From positions 36,741 to 100,740 of the forward strand of contig SCMQ01000016.1 of assembly GCA_005503335.1 (NCBI GenBank): 64,000 nt of DNA, given 5' to 3'. The position numbers and the translations under genes were made by a program. Source of the DNA: Comamonadaceae bacterium 2FH. GTDB taxonomy: Bacteria > Pseudomonadota > Gammaproteobacteria > Burkholderiales > Burkholderiaceae_C. Below the pieces are notes generated by a model. It ran no database searches. It saw only the letters and a program-made list of their open reading frames with translations, and was not told the DNA's origin. Numbering within the stretch: the stretch's first letter is position 1; every line of letters begins with the position of its first letter. This document shows positions 26,779 to 37,980 of this stretch, one piece after another.

Positions 26779-27345
26779 TCACTGTTTCAGGCCCAGTTCG
26801 AGGAGATGCGGCCCGATCTCCTCGAGCGCGAGCTCGACGGCATCACGGGCGGCCCGTTTGGCGGCCTCCGGCATCGTTCCCGCGTGGGCCTGTGCGGGGC
26901 ATTCGACGAGAGCCACGCCCTCGTGCCGTCGGATGGCCGCCAGGCCCCGGGCCCCGTCCTCACTTGAGCCGGTCAGAATCACCCCTATCGTGCGCGCGCC
27001 GAACGATTCCGAGGCACTTTCGAACAGCACGTCGATCGACGGCTGCGCGAATAGCACCGGATCTTCCGTGGACAGCGCGAAGTGATCGCCATCGACCAGC
27101 AGGTGGTAGCCCACCGGCGCGAGGTACAGGTTGCCCGGTTCAATGGGCTGCTTGTCGACGGCTTCTCGCACCTGCAGGGCGCACCCCTGCTGCAACACGA
27201 ATCGAAGCGCATCGCTGGTGACCGGCTGGCGGTGCTGAACGACCACAATCGGAAGCGGGAACGTCGCCGGCAGCGTCGACAGGACCGTGCGCAAAGCCTG
27301 CAGCCCCCCCGTCGACGCCCCAATGACGACCAGCGCGTATTTCAT
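26779..27345 (-). CDS. CheB-type protein-glutamate methylesterase domain without receiver
   Basis: 188 residues, only the CheB catalytic domain. The catalytic triad is Ser11 (GASTGG), His38 (VVVQHRQP) and Asp130 (LTGSSEDGARG), spaced as in classical CheB. The ~120-residue N-terminal receiver that gates normal CheB is absent. The ATG at 27345 is preferred over one at 27351 because of AAAGGGATGGTG spacing. It is followed by the hybrid kinase and preceded by cheR (15-nt gap). CheB removes methyl groups from, or deamidates, glutamate/glutamine side chains of a receptor; no MCP is encoded in the window. Its substrate is therefore probably a neighbouring kinase or a receptor elsewhere. Confidence 0.92.
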   Translation of the reverse strand: MKYALVVIGASTGGLQALRTVLSTLPATFPLPIVVVQHRQPVTSDALRFVLQQGCALQVREAVDKQPIEPGNLYLAPVGYHLLVDGDHFALSTEDPVLFAQPSIDVLFESASESFGARTIGVILTGSSEDGARGLAAIRRHEGVALVECPAQAHAGTMPEAAKRAARDAVELALEEIGPHLLELGLKQ

Positions 27346-27360
27346 CACCATCCCTTTTTC

Positions 27361-28212
27361 TTAGCTTGCCTTCCGGTACAGTTTTCCCGCCTCGTCCACC
27401 ACGTCGTACCGGTCTTCAAACGGCGTGAAGCGCAGCGATTCGCCAGCCCCCAGCCACAAAACGCCGCCCGGCGCCAGGCTCTGGTACAGGAGCTTGTGCA
27501 CCCGGGCCTGCAATTCGCGGTTGAAATAGATCATGACATTGCGGCAAAGGATCACATGGAATTCGTTGAAGGACGAGTCAGTGACCAGGTTGTGCGTCGC
27601 CCAGACGATGTTGCCGCGCAGAAAGTCACGCATGATCGCGCCCTCGTGTTTGGCGGCGTAGTAATCGGAAAACTGCGCAAGACCACCGCTGTGCTGATAG
27701 TTGCCCGTGTATTCGCGCATGCGCTTGAGCGGGAAGATCGCACCCCTGCCCTTGGCCAGCACCCTTTCGTTGATGTCGGTTGCATAGAGCTTGGTCTTGC
27801 CCAGCAGTCCCGCCTCATGCAGCAGGATGGCCATGGAATAAACCTCCTCTCCCGTACAGCAGCCCGCATGCCAGACGCGGACGAGGGGCAGGCCGCGCAG
27901 ACCCGGCACCACCTTGTCACGAAACACCTGGTAGACGCCGGGGTCGCGAAACATGGCCGAGACGTCCACCGAAAGCACATCGAGGAAGCGCGCCATGCAC
28001 GCCGCTTCTCGCAGCACGCGCTCCTGAAAGGCCGACAGCGTGGCAAGCTTTTCCAGGGTCATGGCGCGGCGGATGCGCCGCATGAGAGATGCGACCGCAT
28101 AGTCACGCAAATCGTAGCCATAGCGCTGGTATATCGCCTTCAGAAGCAGCGGCAGCTCAATGGTCTCGATGGCGACAGACTCCGGCTGATCCAGCCGTTC
28201 CAGCGCTGTCAT
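27361..28212 (-). CDS. CheR-type protein-glutamate O-methyltransferase
   Basis: 283 residues from the ATG at 28212, which has an AGGGGG eight bases upstream; a GTG at 28221 is less well placed. The N-terminal helical CheR_N part contains YQRYGYDLRDYAVASLMRRI (~28-47). The SAM-binding part has VWHAGCCTGEEVYSMAILL (~112-130), TDINERVLAKGRGAIFPLKRM and VILCRNVMIYFN (~222-233), which are diagnostic. It adds methyl groups that the adjacent CheB-type enzyme removes. It lies 12 nt after the giant HAMP-array kinase, so all three are probably made together. No tetratricopeptide extension or MCP partner was seen. Confidence 0.94.
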   Translation of the reverse strand: MTALERLDQPESVAIETIELPLLLKAIYQRYGYDLRDYAVASLMRRIRRAMTLEKLATLSAFQERVLREAACMARFLDVLSVDVSAMFRDPGVYQVFRDKVVPGLRGLPLVRVWHAGCCTGEEVYSMAILLHEAGLLGKTKLYATDINERVLAKGRGAIFPLKRMREYTGNYQHSGGLAQFSDYYAAKHEGAIMRDFLRGNIVWATHNLVTDSSFNEFHVILCRNVMIYFNRELQARVHKLLYQSLAPGGVLWLGAGESLRFTPFEDRYDVVDEAGKLYRKAS

Positions 28213-28224
28213 GGCACGCACCCC

Positions 28225-31200
28225 CTACCTGTAAAGCCACACCCGCATGAGTGAGAGGAGTTGATCGGTATCCACCGGCTTGCTCACGTAATCCGAGGCA
28301 CCGGCCTCGATGCATTTCTCCCGGTCTCCCTTCATCGCCTTGGCCGTGAGCGCGATCATGGGCAGCGCCTCGAATTTCTTGATCTTGCGGATCTGGCGCA
28401 TGGTCTCGAGGCCATCCATCTCCGGCATCATGATGTCCATCAGCACGATGTCGGTGTCGAGATTCTTTTTCAGCAGCTCGATCGCTGCCTTGCCATTTTC
28501 CGCCGAAACCACCTCCAATTTGTTGCGCTCCAGCACGCTGGTCAGCGCAAAGATGTTGCGCACGTCGTCGTCCACCACCAGCACTTTCTTGCCCGCCATG
28601 GTGTCCGCGTTCTGATAAAGCTTTTCCAGCATCTGGCGCCGGTTGTCCGGCAGCCTGGAGACGACGCGATGCAGGAACAGCGCGGTTTCGTCAAGCAGCC
28701 GCTCGGGCGATTGCACGTCCTTGACGATGCCCTTGCCGACCAGCGCCTTGAGCTTCTCCTGCTCGCCCCTCGGCAACACGCCCGTCCCGTAGACGATCAC
28801 CGGCACGTCCTGCGTCAGCTCATTGGCCTGCATCGCCTCGAGCAGATCGGTGCCCGACATGTCGGGCAGCCTGAGATCCAGCACCATGCAGTCATAGCGC
28901 TTCTTCTTCAACGCCGAAAGTGCCTCCTTGCCGCTGGCGACAGACTTGATGCGGACGTCGCCGTTGCCGATGATTTCGAGGATGCTTCTGCGATGCACCT
29001 CATCGCCGTCGGCCACCAGCAGGTCCTTTACCTCCAGCTCGGAGAACTTCTTGATTTCGGCGAGCGCCTTCTGGATGGCATCCGCCGTCACCGGCTTGAC
29101 CAAGTACTCGAAGGCGCCGTAGCGCAGGGCGCGCGGCCGGTTGTCCTCGACCGAGATGATGTCGACCGGAATGTGGCGGGTCGCCGGATTGCGCTTCAAG
29201 CGCTCCAGCACGACCCAGCCGTCAACGTCGGGCAGATGGAGATCGAGGGTGATCGCCGTCGGCCTGAATTCGCTGGCGAACTGCAGCGCCTCGTCGCCAC
29301 GCGTGGCGACCAGGCCCTTGAAGCCCTTCTGCCGCGCCGCGTCGAGCAGGATGTCGGCGAACCTGATGTCGTCTTCGACGATCAGCAGGATGCGGTCTTC
29401 CGGCTTGAGCGTGGCGCGGTCGTCGCCGGCCTCGCCCGTCGGCCCCCCGGGATCCGCCACCGCTTCGTCCGACAGGCGCGCGCGCGGGATGTCCTCCACC
29501 GACGGCTCGTCCCGGGACGCCGTACCGGCGGATCGCGATGGCGCACCCCATTCGCTGCGCAGCCGTCCCCTGCCACCGGTCCCGCTGCCGGCTGGCATCC
29601 CGCGGCTTGCCTGGGCGGTCTCGGTGGTGCGTTGCGGGAGGAACAGCACGAAGGTGCTGCCCTTGCCGGCCTCGCTGCGGGTCAAGCGCAACTCGCCACC
29701 CAGCAGGCGCGCGATCTCGCGACTGATGGACAGGCCCAGGCCGGTGCCGCCATACTTGCGCGCCGTACCCGTGTCGGCCTGCTGGAAGGCTTCGAAAATG
29801 ATCTTCTGTTTTTCCGGGGGCACGCCGATGCCGGTATCCGTGACCGAGAAGGCGACGACGGTCTCGCTGCGGTTCAATCCGGCATGGTCCACGCTCCAGC
29901 CTGAAGTCGCCGGCTCAACGCGCACCGTGACGCGGCCCTTGTCGGTAAACTTGAAAGCATTGGACAAGAGGTTCTTGATCACCTGAAGCAGCCGCTTCTC
30001 GTCCGTGCGTATCGTTTCGGGCAGCCCAGGCGCCAACTCGACCAAGAAGCCCAGGCCGCGGTTTTCCGCCACATGGCGGAAGTTGCGCAGGAGCTGCTCG
30101 TGCATGCCGTTGAACGGCACCTCGGCCAGATCCAGCGTCACGGTGCCGGATTCGATCTTTGAAAGGTCCAGGATCTCGTTGATCAACGCCAGCAGGTCCT
30201 TGCCCGAGCCCTGGATGGTCTTGGCATACTCGACTTGTTTCGAGCTGAGGTTCTTGTCCTCGTTGTCGCTGAGTTGCTGGGCCAGGATGAGCAGGCTGTT
30301 GAGCGGCGTTCTCAACTCGTGCGACATGTTCGAGAGAAATTCCGACTTGTACTTGGACGTGAGCGTCAACTGCTCGGCCTTGTCCTCCAGCGCCATCTTC
30401 GCGGTCTCCACCTCGCGGTTCTTGCGCTCGACTTCGACCTTCTGCTCCTCAAGCAGGCGCGCCTTCACCTCCAGCTCCTCGTTGGTCTGGCGCAGTTCCT
30501 CCTGGCCGCTCTGCAGTTCCTCCGTGAGCGACTGGGACTGCTTGAGCAGCTCCTCTGTGCGCATGTTGGCTTCGATCGTGTTGATCACGATGCCTATGGA
30601 TTCGCCGAGCTGGTCGAGAAAGGTCTGGTGGATCTGGCTGAACAGCGTGAACGAGGCCAATTCGACCACCGCCCTGACCTTGCTTTCGAAAACGATGGGC
30701 AGGACCATGATGTTCAACGGCCGGGCCTCGCCCAGGCCCGAGGTGATTTCGATGTAGTCGTTCGGCACGTTGGTGAGCAGGATGCGCTGCTTCTCGTAGG
30801 CGCACTGTCCGACCACCCCCTCGCCGATCCGCCATTCGTTGGCGAGGTTCTTGCGTTCCTTGTAGGCGTAGGCCGAGAGCAGCCGCAACCTCGGGTTCTC
30901 AGGCTGGGTTTCGTCCATGATGTAGAAGATGCCGTGTTGGCCGTTGACGAGCGGCGCCAGCTCGGAGAGCACCATCTTGGACACAGCCGCCAGGTCGCGC
31001 TGCCCCTGGAGCACGCGGGTGAACCTGGCCAGGTTGGTTTTGAGCCAGTCCTGCTCGGCATTCTGCCGCGTGGTTTCGCGCAGGTTGCGGATCATTTCAT
31101 TCACGTTGTCCTTGAGGTCTGCCACCTCGCCCTTGGCTTCCACCTGGACGTTGCGGGTGAGATCGCCCTTGGTCACCGCGGTCGCCACCTCCGCGATCGC

Positions 31201-34200
31201 CCGCACCTGGTTGGTCAGGTTCGCCGCCAGACCGTTCACGTTGTCGGTCAGATCCCTCCAGGTGCCGGCCGCGCCGGGCACATTGGCCTGGCCGCCGAGC
31301 TTGCCCTCGACGCCCACTTCCCGAGCCACCGAAGTCACCTGGTCGGAGAACAGGGCCAGGGTGTCGGTCATGTCGTTGATGGTGTCGGCCAGCTCGGCGA
31401 TCTCGCCCTTGGCCTCCACGGTGAGCTTCTTTTTCAGATCGCCGTTCGCCACCGCGGTCACCACCCTCGCGATGCCGCGCACCTGGTTGGTCAGGTTGGC
31501 CGCCATGAAGTTCACGTTGTCGGTCAGGTCCTTCCAGGTCCCGGAAGCGCCGCGTACGACCGACTGGCCGCCGAGCTTGCCCTCGGTGCCCACCTCGCGT
31601 GCCACGCGCGTCACTTCCGCGGCGAAGCTGTTGAGCTGATCCACCATGGTGTTGATGGTGTTCTTCAGTTCCAGGATCTCGCCCTTGACGTCCACCGTGA
31701 TCTTCTTGGACAGGTCGCCGTTCGCCACCGCGGTCGTCACCGTGGCGATGTTGCGCACCTGGTCGGTGAGATTGGAGGCCATCATGTTGACGCTGTCGGT
31801 CAGATCCTTCCAGGTGCCTGCCACGCCGGTGACGAAGGCCTGGCCTCCCAGCCGTCCTTCCGTGCCCACCTCGCGCGCCACCCGCGTGACTTCCGAGGCG
31901 AAACCGCGCAACTGCTCGACCATGGTGTTGATGGTTTCCTTGAGCAGCAGGATCTCGCCGCGCACGTCCACGGTGATCTTCTTGGACAGGTCGCCGTTCG
32001 CCACCGCCGTCGTCACCTCGGCGATGTTGCGCACCTGGCCAGTTAGGTTGCCGGCCATCGAGTTCACGTTGTCGGTCAGGTCTTTCCAGGTCCCCGAGAC
32101 GCCCTTGACGTCGGCCTGGCCGCCGAGCTTGCCCTCCGTGCCCACCTCGCGCGCCACCCGTGTCACCTCGGAGGCGAACAGACCCAGCTGGTCCACCATG
32201 GTGTTGATGGTGTCCTTGATCTGCAGGATCTCGCCCTTGACGTCCACCGTGATCTTCTGGCCGAGGTCGCCCTTGGCAATCGCGGTCGCCACCTTGGACA
32301 CGTCGCGCAGCTGCACCGTCAGGTTGCCGGCCATGGCGTTCACGCTCTCGGTCAAGTCCCTCCAGGTACCGGCCACGCCGGTGACCTCGGCCTGGCCGCC
32401 GAGCCGCCCTTCCGTGCCCACCTCGCGCGCCACCCGCGTCACCTCGGAGGCGAACAGACCCAGCTGGTCCACCATGGTGTTGATGGTGTCCTTGATCTGC
32501 AGGATCTCGCCCTTGACGTCCACCGTGATCTTCTGGCCGAGGTCGCCGTTGGCGATCGCGGTCGCCACCTTGGACACGTCGCGCAGCTGCACCGTCAGGT
32601 TGCCGGCCATGGCGTTCACGTTCTCGGTCAAGTCCTTCCAGGTGCCGGCCAACCCCTTGACCTCGGCCTGGCCGCCGAGCTTGCCCTCCGTGCCCACCTC
32701 GCGCGCCACCCGCGTCACCTCGGAGGCGAAAGACCCCAGCTGGTCCACCATGGTGTTGATGGTGTCCTTGATCTGCAGGATCTCGCCCTTGACGTCCACC
32801 GTGATCTTCTGGCCGAGGTCGCCGTTGGCAATCGCGGTCGCCACCTTGGACACGTCGCGCAGCTGCACCGTCAGGTTGCCGGCCATGGCGTTCACGCTCT
32901 CGGTCAGGTCTTTCCAGGTGCCGGCCACGTCCTTGACTTCGGCCTGGCCGCCGAGCCGCCCTTCCGTGCCCACCTCGCGCGCCACCCGCGTCACCTCGGA
33001 GGCGAAAGACCCCAGCTGGTCCACCATGGTGTTGATGGTGTCCTTGATCTGCAGGATCTCGCCCTTGACGTCCACCGTGATCTTCTGGCCGAGGTCGCCG
33101 TTGGCGATCGCGGTCGCCACCTTGGACACGTCGCGCAGCTGCACCGTCAGGTTGCCGGCCATGGCGTTCACGTTCTCGGTCAGGTCCTTCCAGGTGCCGG
33201 CCACCCCGGTGACCTCGGCCTGTCCGCCGAGCTTGCCCTCCGTGCCCACCTCGCGCGCCACCCGCGTCACCTCGGAGGCGAACAGACCCAGTTGATCGAC
33301 CATGGTGTTGATGGTGTCCTTGATCTGCAGGATCTCGCCCTTGACGTCCACCGTGATCTTCTGGCCGAGGTCGCCGTTGGCAATCGCGGTCGCCACCTTG
33401 GACACGTCGCGCAGCTGCACCGTCAGGTTGCCGGCCATGGCGTTCACGTTGTCGGTCAAATCCTTCCAGGTGCCGGCCACGCCTTTGACTTCCGCCTGGC
33501 CGCCGAGCTTGCCCTCCGTGCCCACCTCGCGCGCCACCCGCGTCACCTCCGAGGCGAAAGACCCCAGCTGGTCGACCATGGTGTTGATCACGTCCTTGAC
33601 CTGGAGAATTTCGCCCTTGACGTCCACCGTGATCTTCTGGGAGAGATCGCCCCGGGCAATCGCCGTGGCCACCTTGGACACGTCGCGCAGCTGCACCGTC
33701 AGGTTGCCGGCCATGGTGTTCACGCTCTCGGTCAACTCCTTCCAGGTGCCTGCCACGTCCTTGACTTCCGCCTGGCCGCCGAGCCTTCCCTCCGTACCCA
33801 CCTCGCGCGCCAGGCGGGTGACTTCCGCGGCAAACGAGCCGAGCTGATCCACCATGCGGTTCTTCGCTTCTTTGATCTGCAGGATTTCCCCGCGCACCTC
33901 CACCGTCATCTTTTGCGTCAGATCGCCGTTGGCAACCGCCGAGGCCACCTTGAACACGTCGCGCAGCTGCACCGTCAGGTTGCCGGCCATGGTGTTCACG
34001 CTGTCGGTCAACTCCTTCCAGGTGCCGGCCACCCCCTTGACGTTGGCCTGGCCGCCGAGCTTGCCCTCGGTGCCCACCTCGCGCGCCAGGCGGGTGACTT
34101 CCGTCGCGAATGAACCGAGCTGGTCCACCATGCGGTTCTTCGCTTCCTTGATCTGCAGGATTTCCCCCCGCACCTCCACCGTCATTTTTTGCGTCAGATC

Positions 34201-34845
34201 GCCGTCGGCGACGGCCGAGGCCACCTTGAACACGTCGCGCAGCTGCACCGTCAAGTTGCCGGCCATGGTGTTCACGCTGTCGGTCAACTCCTTCCAGGTG
34301 CCGGCCACGCCCTTGACGTTGGCCTGGCCGCCGAGCTTGCCTTCGATGCCCACTTCCCGCGTCACCCGCGTCAGTTCCGTGGCAACCGTCGCGAGCTTTG
34401 CCGACATCGCGTTCACCGTCTGGGCAGACTTGAGGAAATGCCCCTGCAGCTTCAGTCCATCGATTTCCATAGGCACCCGCTGCCCGAGGTCGCCCTCGGC
34501 GACGGCGTCGACGACGCGAATCGTCTCGGTCATCGGAGCGAGCAGGTCGTTGGTCAACGTATTGCTGGATTCGACCAGCGCCTGCCAAGATCCCTTTGCC
34601 ATCGGCAGCGTGATCCGCTCCCCGACCTTGCCCTGCTTGCCAACGAGCTGCGCAACCCGTCTGAACTCGTTGCTCGTATCGGCGCCCATGTCCACGATGG
34701 CGTTGAGCGTGTCGGCGATCTTGCCGGGGACGCCGGTCCAGTCCTCCGGCATGCGCACCGTGAAGTCTCCGTTCTTGTATGCGGTCAGGGTGGTCAGCAA
34801 TACCCCCATATCGAAGGTATCGCCTGGAACGGTCTGCGTGGTCAT
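28225..34845 (-). CDS. Giant soluble hybrid histidine kinase: 12 HAMP-type repeats, GAF, HisKA, HATPase, three receivers
   Basis: 2206 residues from the ATG at 34845, fixed by AAGGAGG seven bases upstream. Residues 1-160 are a divergent HAMP-like unit without membrane helices or signal peptide. Residues 161-1264 are twelve units of exactly 92 residues with the pattern [33 protein letters not shown]...V..AI..GDL..KITVDV.GEI. A GAF domain (~1285-1430) and a coiled coil (~1440-1500) lead to HisKA with His1509 ([11 protein letters not shown]) and an ATPase domain ([21 protein letters not shown]). Three receivers carry Asp1868, Asp1990 and Asp2137. The layout resembles fungal group III kinases (Nik1/Os-1), which sense osmotic and other stress through HAMP arrays, but the array is longer. 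It starts the block leading to cheR, cheB, a second hybrid kinase and a response regulator. The input signal is unknown. Confidence 0.95.
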   Translation of the reverse strand: MTTQTVPGDTFDMGVLLTTLTAYKNGDFTVRMPEDWTGVPGKIADTLNAIVDMGADTSNEFRRVAQLVGKQGKVGERITLPMAKGSWQALVESSNTLTNDLLAPMTETIRVVDAVAEGDLGQRVPMEIDGLKLQGHFLKSAQTVNAMSAKLATVATELTRVTREVGIEGKLGGQANVKGVAGTWKELTDSVNTMAGNLTVQLRDVFKVASAVADGDLTQKMTVEVRGEILQIKEAKNRMVDQLGSFATEVTRLAREVGTEGKLGGQANVKGVAGTWKELTDSVNTMAGNLTVQLRDVFKVASAVANGDLTQKMTVEVRGEILQIKEAKNRMVDQLGSFAAEVTRLAREVGTEGRLGGQAEVKDVAGTWKELTESVNTMAGNLTVQLRDVSKVATAIARGDLSQKITVDVKGEILQVKDVINTMVDQLGSFASEVTRVAREVGTEGKLGGQAEVKGVAGTWKDLTDNVNAMAGNLTVQLRDVSKVATAIANGDLGQKITVDVKGEILQIKDTINTMVDQLGLFASEVTRVAREVGTEGKLGGQAEVTGVAGTWKDLTENVNAMAGNLTVQLRDVSKVATAIANGDLGQKITVDVKGEILQIKDTINTMVDQLGSFASEVTRVAREVGTEGRLGGQAEVKDVAGTWKDLTESVNAMAGNLTVQLRDVSKVATAIANGDLGQKITVDVKGEILQIKDTINTMVDQLGSFASEVTRVAREVGTEGKLGGQAEVKGLAGTWKDLTENVNAMAGNLTVQLRDVSKVATAIANGDLGQKITVDVKGEILQIKDTINTMVDQLGLFASEVTRVAREVGTEGRLGGQAEVTGVAGTWRDLTESVNAMAGNLTVQLRDVSKVATAIAKGDLGQKITVDVKGEILQIKDTINTMVDQLGLFASEVTRVAREVGTEGKLGGQADVKGVSGTWKDLTDNVNSMAGNLTGQVRNIAEVTTAVANGDLSKKITVDVRGEILLLKETINTMVEQLRGFASEVTRVAREVGTEGRLGGQAFVTGVAGTWKDLTDSVNMMASNLTDQVRNIATVTTAVANGDLSKKITVDVKGEILELKNTINTMVDQLNSFAAEVTRVAREVGTEGKLGGQSVVRGASGTWKDLTDNVNFMAANLTNQVRGIARVVTAVANGDLKKKLTVEAKGEIAELADTINDMTDTLALFSDQVTSVAREVGVEGKLGGQANVPGAAGTWRDLTDNVNGLAANLTNQVRAIAEVATAVTKGDLTRNVQVEAKGEVADLKDNVNEMIRNLRETTRQNAEQDWLKTNLARFTRVLQGQRDLAAVSKMVLSELAPLVNGQHGIFYIMDETQPENPRLRLLSAYAYKERKNLANEWRIGEGVVGQCAYEKQRILLTNVPNDYIEITSGLGEARPLNIMVLPIVFESKVRAVVELASFTLFSQIHQTFLDQLGESIGIVINTIEANMRTEELLKQSQSLTEELQSGQEELRQTNEELEVKARLLEEQKVEVERKNREVETAKMALEDKAEQLTLTSKYKSEFLSNMSHELRTPLNSLLILAQQLSDNEDKNLSSKQVEYAKTIQGSGKDLLALINEILDLSKIESGTVTLDLAEVPFNGMHEQLLRNFRHVAENRGLGFLVELAPGLPETIRTDEKRLLQVIKNLLSNAFKFTDKGRVTVRVEPATSGWSVDHAGLNRSETVVAFSVTDTGIGVPPEKQKIIFEAFQQADTGTARKYGGTGLGLSISREIARLLGGELRLTRSEAGKGSTFVLFLPQRTTETAQASRGMPAGSGTGGRGRLRSEWGAPSRSAGTASRDEPSVEDIPRARLSDEAVADPGGPTGEAGDDRATLKPEDRILLIVEDDIRFADILLDAARQKGFKGLVATRGDEALQFASEFRPTAITLDLHLPDVDGWVVLERLKRNPATRHIPVDIISVEDNRPRALRYGAFEYLVKPVTADAIQKALAEIKKFSELEVKDLLVADGDEVHRRSILEIIGNGDVRIKSVASGKEALSALKKKRYDCMVLDLRLPDMSGTDLLEAMQANELTQDVPVIVYGTGVLPRGEQEKLKALVGKGIVKDVQSPERLLDETALFLHRVVSRLPDNRRQMLEKLYQNADTMAGKKVLVVDDDVRNIFALTSVLERNKLEVVSAENGKAAIELLKKNLDTDIVLMDIMMPEMDGLETMRQIRKIKKFEALPMIALTAKAMKGDREKCIEAGASDYVSKPVDTDQLLSLMRVWLYR
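31054..34365 (-). repeat. Twelve tandem 276-bp units encoding the HAMP array
   Basis: All twelve units are exactly 276 bp (92 codons), counted from the codon for the first residue of (V/L)(A/T)REVG at 34365 down to 31054. Units 4-8 (about 32158-33537) are nearly identical in both protein and DNA. Units 1-2 and 9-12 are more diverged (units 9-12 have QVRNIA or similar in place of QLRDVSK). Such long, near-identical in-frame direct repeats can expand, contract or convert by recombination and can collapse in short-read assemblies. Confidence 0.93.
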
Positions 34846-34925
34846 CGCTGCCTCCTTCTTCTTCAATGTGAACGGCGAAAGACTGCTAGAAGAACCGGGA
34901 AACCTGCTGAGTCCAAATCCAGCTG

Positions 34926-37265
34926 CTATGTCTCGGGCGGAAAGCCCTCGCCTTCCAAGTCCGGGTACTTCGACCTGAATTCCTCCAGGCGCCGGGCCAT
35001 CCAGCGGTTTTCCTGCACCGTTTCAAAACGGTGCAGCGCCTCGCTGACGTTTTCCCGCAGCTGCTTGTCGTTCCAGGGCTTGGTCAATATCTTGTAGATG
35101 ACCCCGCGGTTGACGGCATCGATCACCGTGGCCACCTCCGCATAGCCGGTCAGCAGGATGCGGATGCTGTCGGGATACAAACCCTTGACCTGCTCCAGGA
35201 ACGCCGTGCCGCTGACCTCGGGCATGAGCTGGTCGCTGAGAACGACGCCGACTTCGGTGCTCGCCAGGATGTCGAAGCCTTCGGCGGCGCTGCCGGCCGT
35301 CAGAACGGTCAGTCCGTCCTGCCGCAGCAACAACTGCAGGATGGCCAGGATATGGGGGTCATCGTCCACGGCCAACACCGTCGAACTCGCCGCCGAGGTT
35401 CCACCAGCCGGGGGCAAGCGGCGATCCTCCCGCAGCCATTGCGCCAGCTCCTCGGGCGGCAAAGGGCGGCTGAACAGATAGCCCTGCATCTCGTGGCAGG
35501 AATGCTTGCGCAAATAGCCCAACTGACCAGAGCTTTCCACACCTTCGGCGATGGTCGTCACGCCGAGGTCGCGGGCCATGGCCAGGATGGTCCGCACCAA
35601 TGCCGCCGTGACGGCATGGGTCGCGACATCGCGCACGAAACTCTGGTCGAGCTTGATGCGGTCGACCGGAAAACGGTGCAAATAGTTCAGCGACGAGTAG
35701 CCGGTACCGAAATCGTCGAGGGACAGCGACACCCCGAGTTTCTTCAGTTCGTCCATCGTCCGAATCGCTTCCTCGACGTTTTCGAGGATCAGGCTCTCGG
35801 TGAGCTCCAACTCGAGCCATTGGGCCGCCAGACCACTGTCTCGCAGCGCGCTTTGCACGATCTCGACCAGTCCTGCCTGGCGAAACTGCAGGGCCGAGAG
35901 GTTGACCGCGACCCGCAGCGGCGGCAGCCCCTGGTTCTGCCAAGCCATGTTCTGCGAACAGGCCTCGCGCAGCACCCATTCACCGACGATGATCGCAAGG
36001 TCGCATTCCTCCAGCAGCGCAACGAACCGGGCCGGCTCGATCAGGCCCTTGGCGGGGTGCCGCCAGCGCAGCAAGGCCTCGATGCCGACCATCAAACCGG
36101 TCTTCAGGTTCAGCTGCGGCTGGTAGTGCAATACGAACTCGCCGCGATCTATCGCCCGGTGCAATTCGCCTTCCAGCGCCAGCCGCGACCCCGCATCGCG
36201 GTCCAGGTCGGGACTGTAGAAACGCACTTCATCGTCACGCGTCGCACTTTCGGCGGCCAAGCGGGCTTGCCGCAGCAAGTGATGGATCTGAGGTTCATCG
36301 AGAGGATAGACCGCGATGCCGATGCGGGCCCTCAGGAAGACTTCCGACACGCTGGTGAACAGCGGATTGCTCAGGAGGCCACGCACCCCCCGGGCAAAGG
36401 CCTCGATCGCGGCGCGGTCGGCAAAGCCGGGCACTGCCAACGCGAACTCGCCGTGCGCAAGATGGGCGACCATGCCGGCGCTGGTGCAGCAGGACTCAAG
36501 GCGTTGCGCTTGCGTGCGCAGCATTTCATCCATCGCGGCATAGCCCACCACCCGGCTGATTTGCTCCAGGCGCAGCATCTTGATGCAAAGCAGAGCCAAC
36601 AGTCCGTCTGCAGACTGGCCCGCCAGTTGGCGCAGCCGTTGTTCCAGCATGGCGCGGCTGGGCAGGCCGGTCTGCGGATCGTAGTACGCCAGGTACCGAA
36701 TCTTGGTTTCGGCCGCCAAGCGCTGTTGCTCGCGCAACAGGTGTTCCAGGGCAAAGGAAATGTCGCCTGCCACTTCGGCCAGCAGGTTCACGATCGCCGG
36801 GTCGAAGAAACCGGCCTCGCCGGCGTACAGCTCGAATACGCCTATCCCCCGTCCGGCCTCGAACAGTGGAAAGCCGGCGACCGCCGCCAGTCCATGGGCG
36901 AGCGCTTCATCGCGTCCCGCCATCCGGGATGGGGCCGCTTGGAGGTCATTGCAGATGGCATAGTGCCCGCTGCGCTGCGCGCTCCAGGCGACAGACGCCT
37001 CGGCATCATCGGCCGCGCAGACGATGTCCACCACCTTTGCGCCTGCGGCGTCTCCACAAAGCGCCATGGGCCGCAGCCGGCCCTTGGCCGGATCGAGGAG
37101 GCCAATCCACGCCAGGTCGAACAGGCCGGACTCGACCGCCACGCGGCAGGCTTCCCGGTACAAGCCGTCCGGATTGTCGGCGCGCACGATGGCGCGATTG
37201 ATCCGGCTCAATACCGTGTGCATGCGGCTGAGCCGGCGCAACTGGGCGGCGGTGTCTGCGTCCAT
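34926..37265 (-). CDS. GAF - degenerate GGDEF - EAL - receiver protein, predicted c-di-GMP phosphodiesterase
   Basis: 779 residues from the ATG at 37265, 1 nt past the stop of the response regulator gene. A GAF domain spans ~15-175. A GGDEF-like domain (~190-355) has AHGEF (270-274) instead of GGDEF and no RxxD inhibitory site, so it is not a cyclase. The EAL domain (~365-610) keeps every catalytic residue: Glu396 (IEALLRW), Asn455 (VNLSALQF), Glu487, Asp517-Asp518 (LDDFGTG), Lys538, Glu574 (AEGVE) and Gln594 (QGY). The C-terminal receiver (~628-750) has Asp678 (SDQLMPE) and TGYAEV...KILTKPW, like RpfG/VieA-type receivers. It probably hydrolyses c-di-GMP under phosphorelay control by the neighbouring kinases. 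Confidence 0.94.
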   Translation of the reverse strand: MDADTAAQLRRLSRMHTVLSRINRAIVRADNPDGLYREACRVAVESGLFDLAWIGLLDPAKGRLRPMALCGDAAGAKVVDIVCAADDAEASVAWSAQRSGHYAICNDLQAAPSRMAGRDEALAHGLAAVAGFPLFEAGRGIGVFELYAGEAGFFDPAIVNLLAEVAGDISFALEHLLREQQRLAAETKIRYLAYYDPQTGLPSRAMLEQRLRQLAGQSADGLLALLCIKMLRLEQISRVVGYAAMDEMLRTQAQRLESCCTSAGMVAHLAHGEFALAVPGFADRAAIEAFARGVRGLLSNPLFTSVSEVFLRARIGIAVYPLDEPQIHHLLRQARLAAESATRDDEVRFYSPDLDRDAGSRLALEGELHRAIDRGEFVLHYQPQLNLKTGLMVGIEALLRWRHPAKGLIEPARFVALLEECDLAIIVGEWVLREACSQNMAWQNQGLPPLRVAVNLSALQFRQAGLVEIVQSALRDSGLAAQWLELELTESLILENVEEAIRTMDELKKLGVSLSLDDFGTGYSSLNYLHRFPVDRIKLDQSFVRDVATHAVTAALVRTILAMARDLGVTTIAEGVESSGQLGYLRKHSCHEMQGYLFSRPLPPEELAQWLREDRRLPPAGGTSAASSTVLAVDDDPHILAILQLLLRQDGLTVLTAGSAAEGFDILASTEVGVVLSDQLMPEVSGTAFLEQVKGLYPDSIRILLTGYAEVATVIDAVNRGVIYKILTKPWNDKQLRENVSEALHRFETVQENRWMARRLEEFRSKYPDLEGEGFPPET

Positions 37266-37266
37266 G

Positions 37267-37698
37267 CTACGCGGCCGCTGCGCTCCCCGGTATCGGAGTA
37301 ACCGGCGCGGCCCTGCGCCGGGCATCGAGCAGGCGGCGCATCCGCATCGACAGTTCCCAGCGATCCACCGGCTTGCAGATGAACTCTTCTGCGCCACACG
37401 CCATCAGCCGCTGACGCGACGCCATGTCGTCGAGCGCGCTGACAATGATCACGGGGATGTCGCGCGTCGCCGGATTCTCTTTGAGACGCCGCATCACTTC
37501 GAAGCCGTCCATGTCCGGCATCATCAGATCGAGCAGCACCAGGGCGGGCGCGCGGCTGGCCGCCATCCGAAGCGCGGTCGCTCCATCGGACGCGAGCACT
37601 GCCTCGAAGCCGTCCGCACTGACGAACACGTCCAGCAAGCGGCGGTTGCGCTCCTCGTCTTCGACGATCAATATGGTCGTCGGCAACGGCTCTGCCAT
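37267..37698 (-). CDS. Single-domain response regulator
   Basis: 143 residues: a receiver (~7-125) with acidic pocket VEDEERN, phospho-acceptor Asp57 (LVLLDLMMPDMDG), switch Ser in VIIVSALDD and Lys in EFICKPVDRWEL. A ~18-residue Ala/Pro-rich tail follows, and there is no output domain. GGGAGGTGCTTC precedes the ATG. It is the first gene of the minus-strand signalling block and is almost coupled to the EAL protein after it. It likely relays phosphate from one of the hybrid kinases or binds a partner directly. Confidence 0.9.
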   Translation of the reverse strand: MAEPLPTTILIVEDEERNRRLLDVFVSADGFEAVLASDGATALRMAASRAPALVLLDLMMPDMDGFEVMRRLKENPATRDIPVIIVSALDDMASRQRLMACGAEEFICKPVDRWELSMRMRRLLDARRRAAPVTPIPGSAAAA

Positions 37699-37980
37699 GA
37701 AGCACCTCCCTTTTTGGGTACTCAGGGAGCGACTATGTCTTCAGCATCAACCCGTACAGGCTGACCGTCGCCGGCTGCGTCAGGAATCGACTCGTAACCT
37801 ACTGTACAACGCCGTTTGTCTTAGGCCAAGATGTTTTGCTTGCAATTCGATCGACCGTGCGCCATGGTCAATCGTCAGCGGCGGCGCGACTTGTCGCCGG
37901 GTCGTTTGGGCTGCGGTCGCGTTGGCGAAATATGTTAGGCAAAGGTATTAACTTTGTCTGTCTCGAACGAAGGAGGTCCT
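37699..37980. promoter_or_regulatory. Divergent intergenic region of the signalling island
   Basis: 282 bp without a gene, separating the two arms of the signalling island, and AT-richer than the surroundings. Toward the plus strand, TTGGCG (37922-37927) and TATTAA (37946-37951) are 18 bp apart and could be a -35/-10 pair, followed by AAGGAGG just before the ATG at 37981. Toward the minus strand, TTGCAA (37840-37845) and, on the complement, TAAGAC (37818-37823) are 16 bp apart. Both promoters are weak guesses, but the region must hold the start sites of both arms. Confidence 0.4.

Noticed and set aside
31054..34365. Regular 276-bp direct repeats that could be mistaken for a CRISPR array or satellite
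   Set aside because: The periodicity is codon-exact inside one long open frame with HAMP-like protein repeats; there are no spacers and no cas genes.
31097..34588. Minus-strand open frame of 1163 codons overlapping the HAMP array in another frame
   Set aside because: It is an Arg/Gly/His-rich out-of-frame reading of the same repeats; the frame with AAGGAGG start, HisKA, ATPase and receivers is the real gene.
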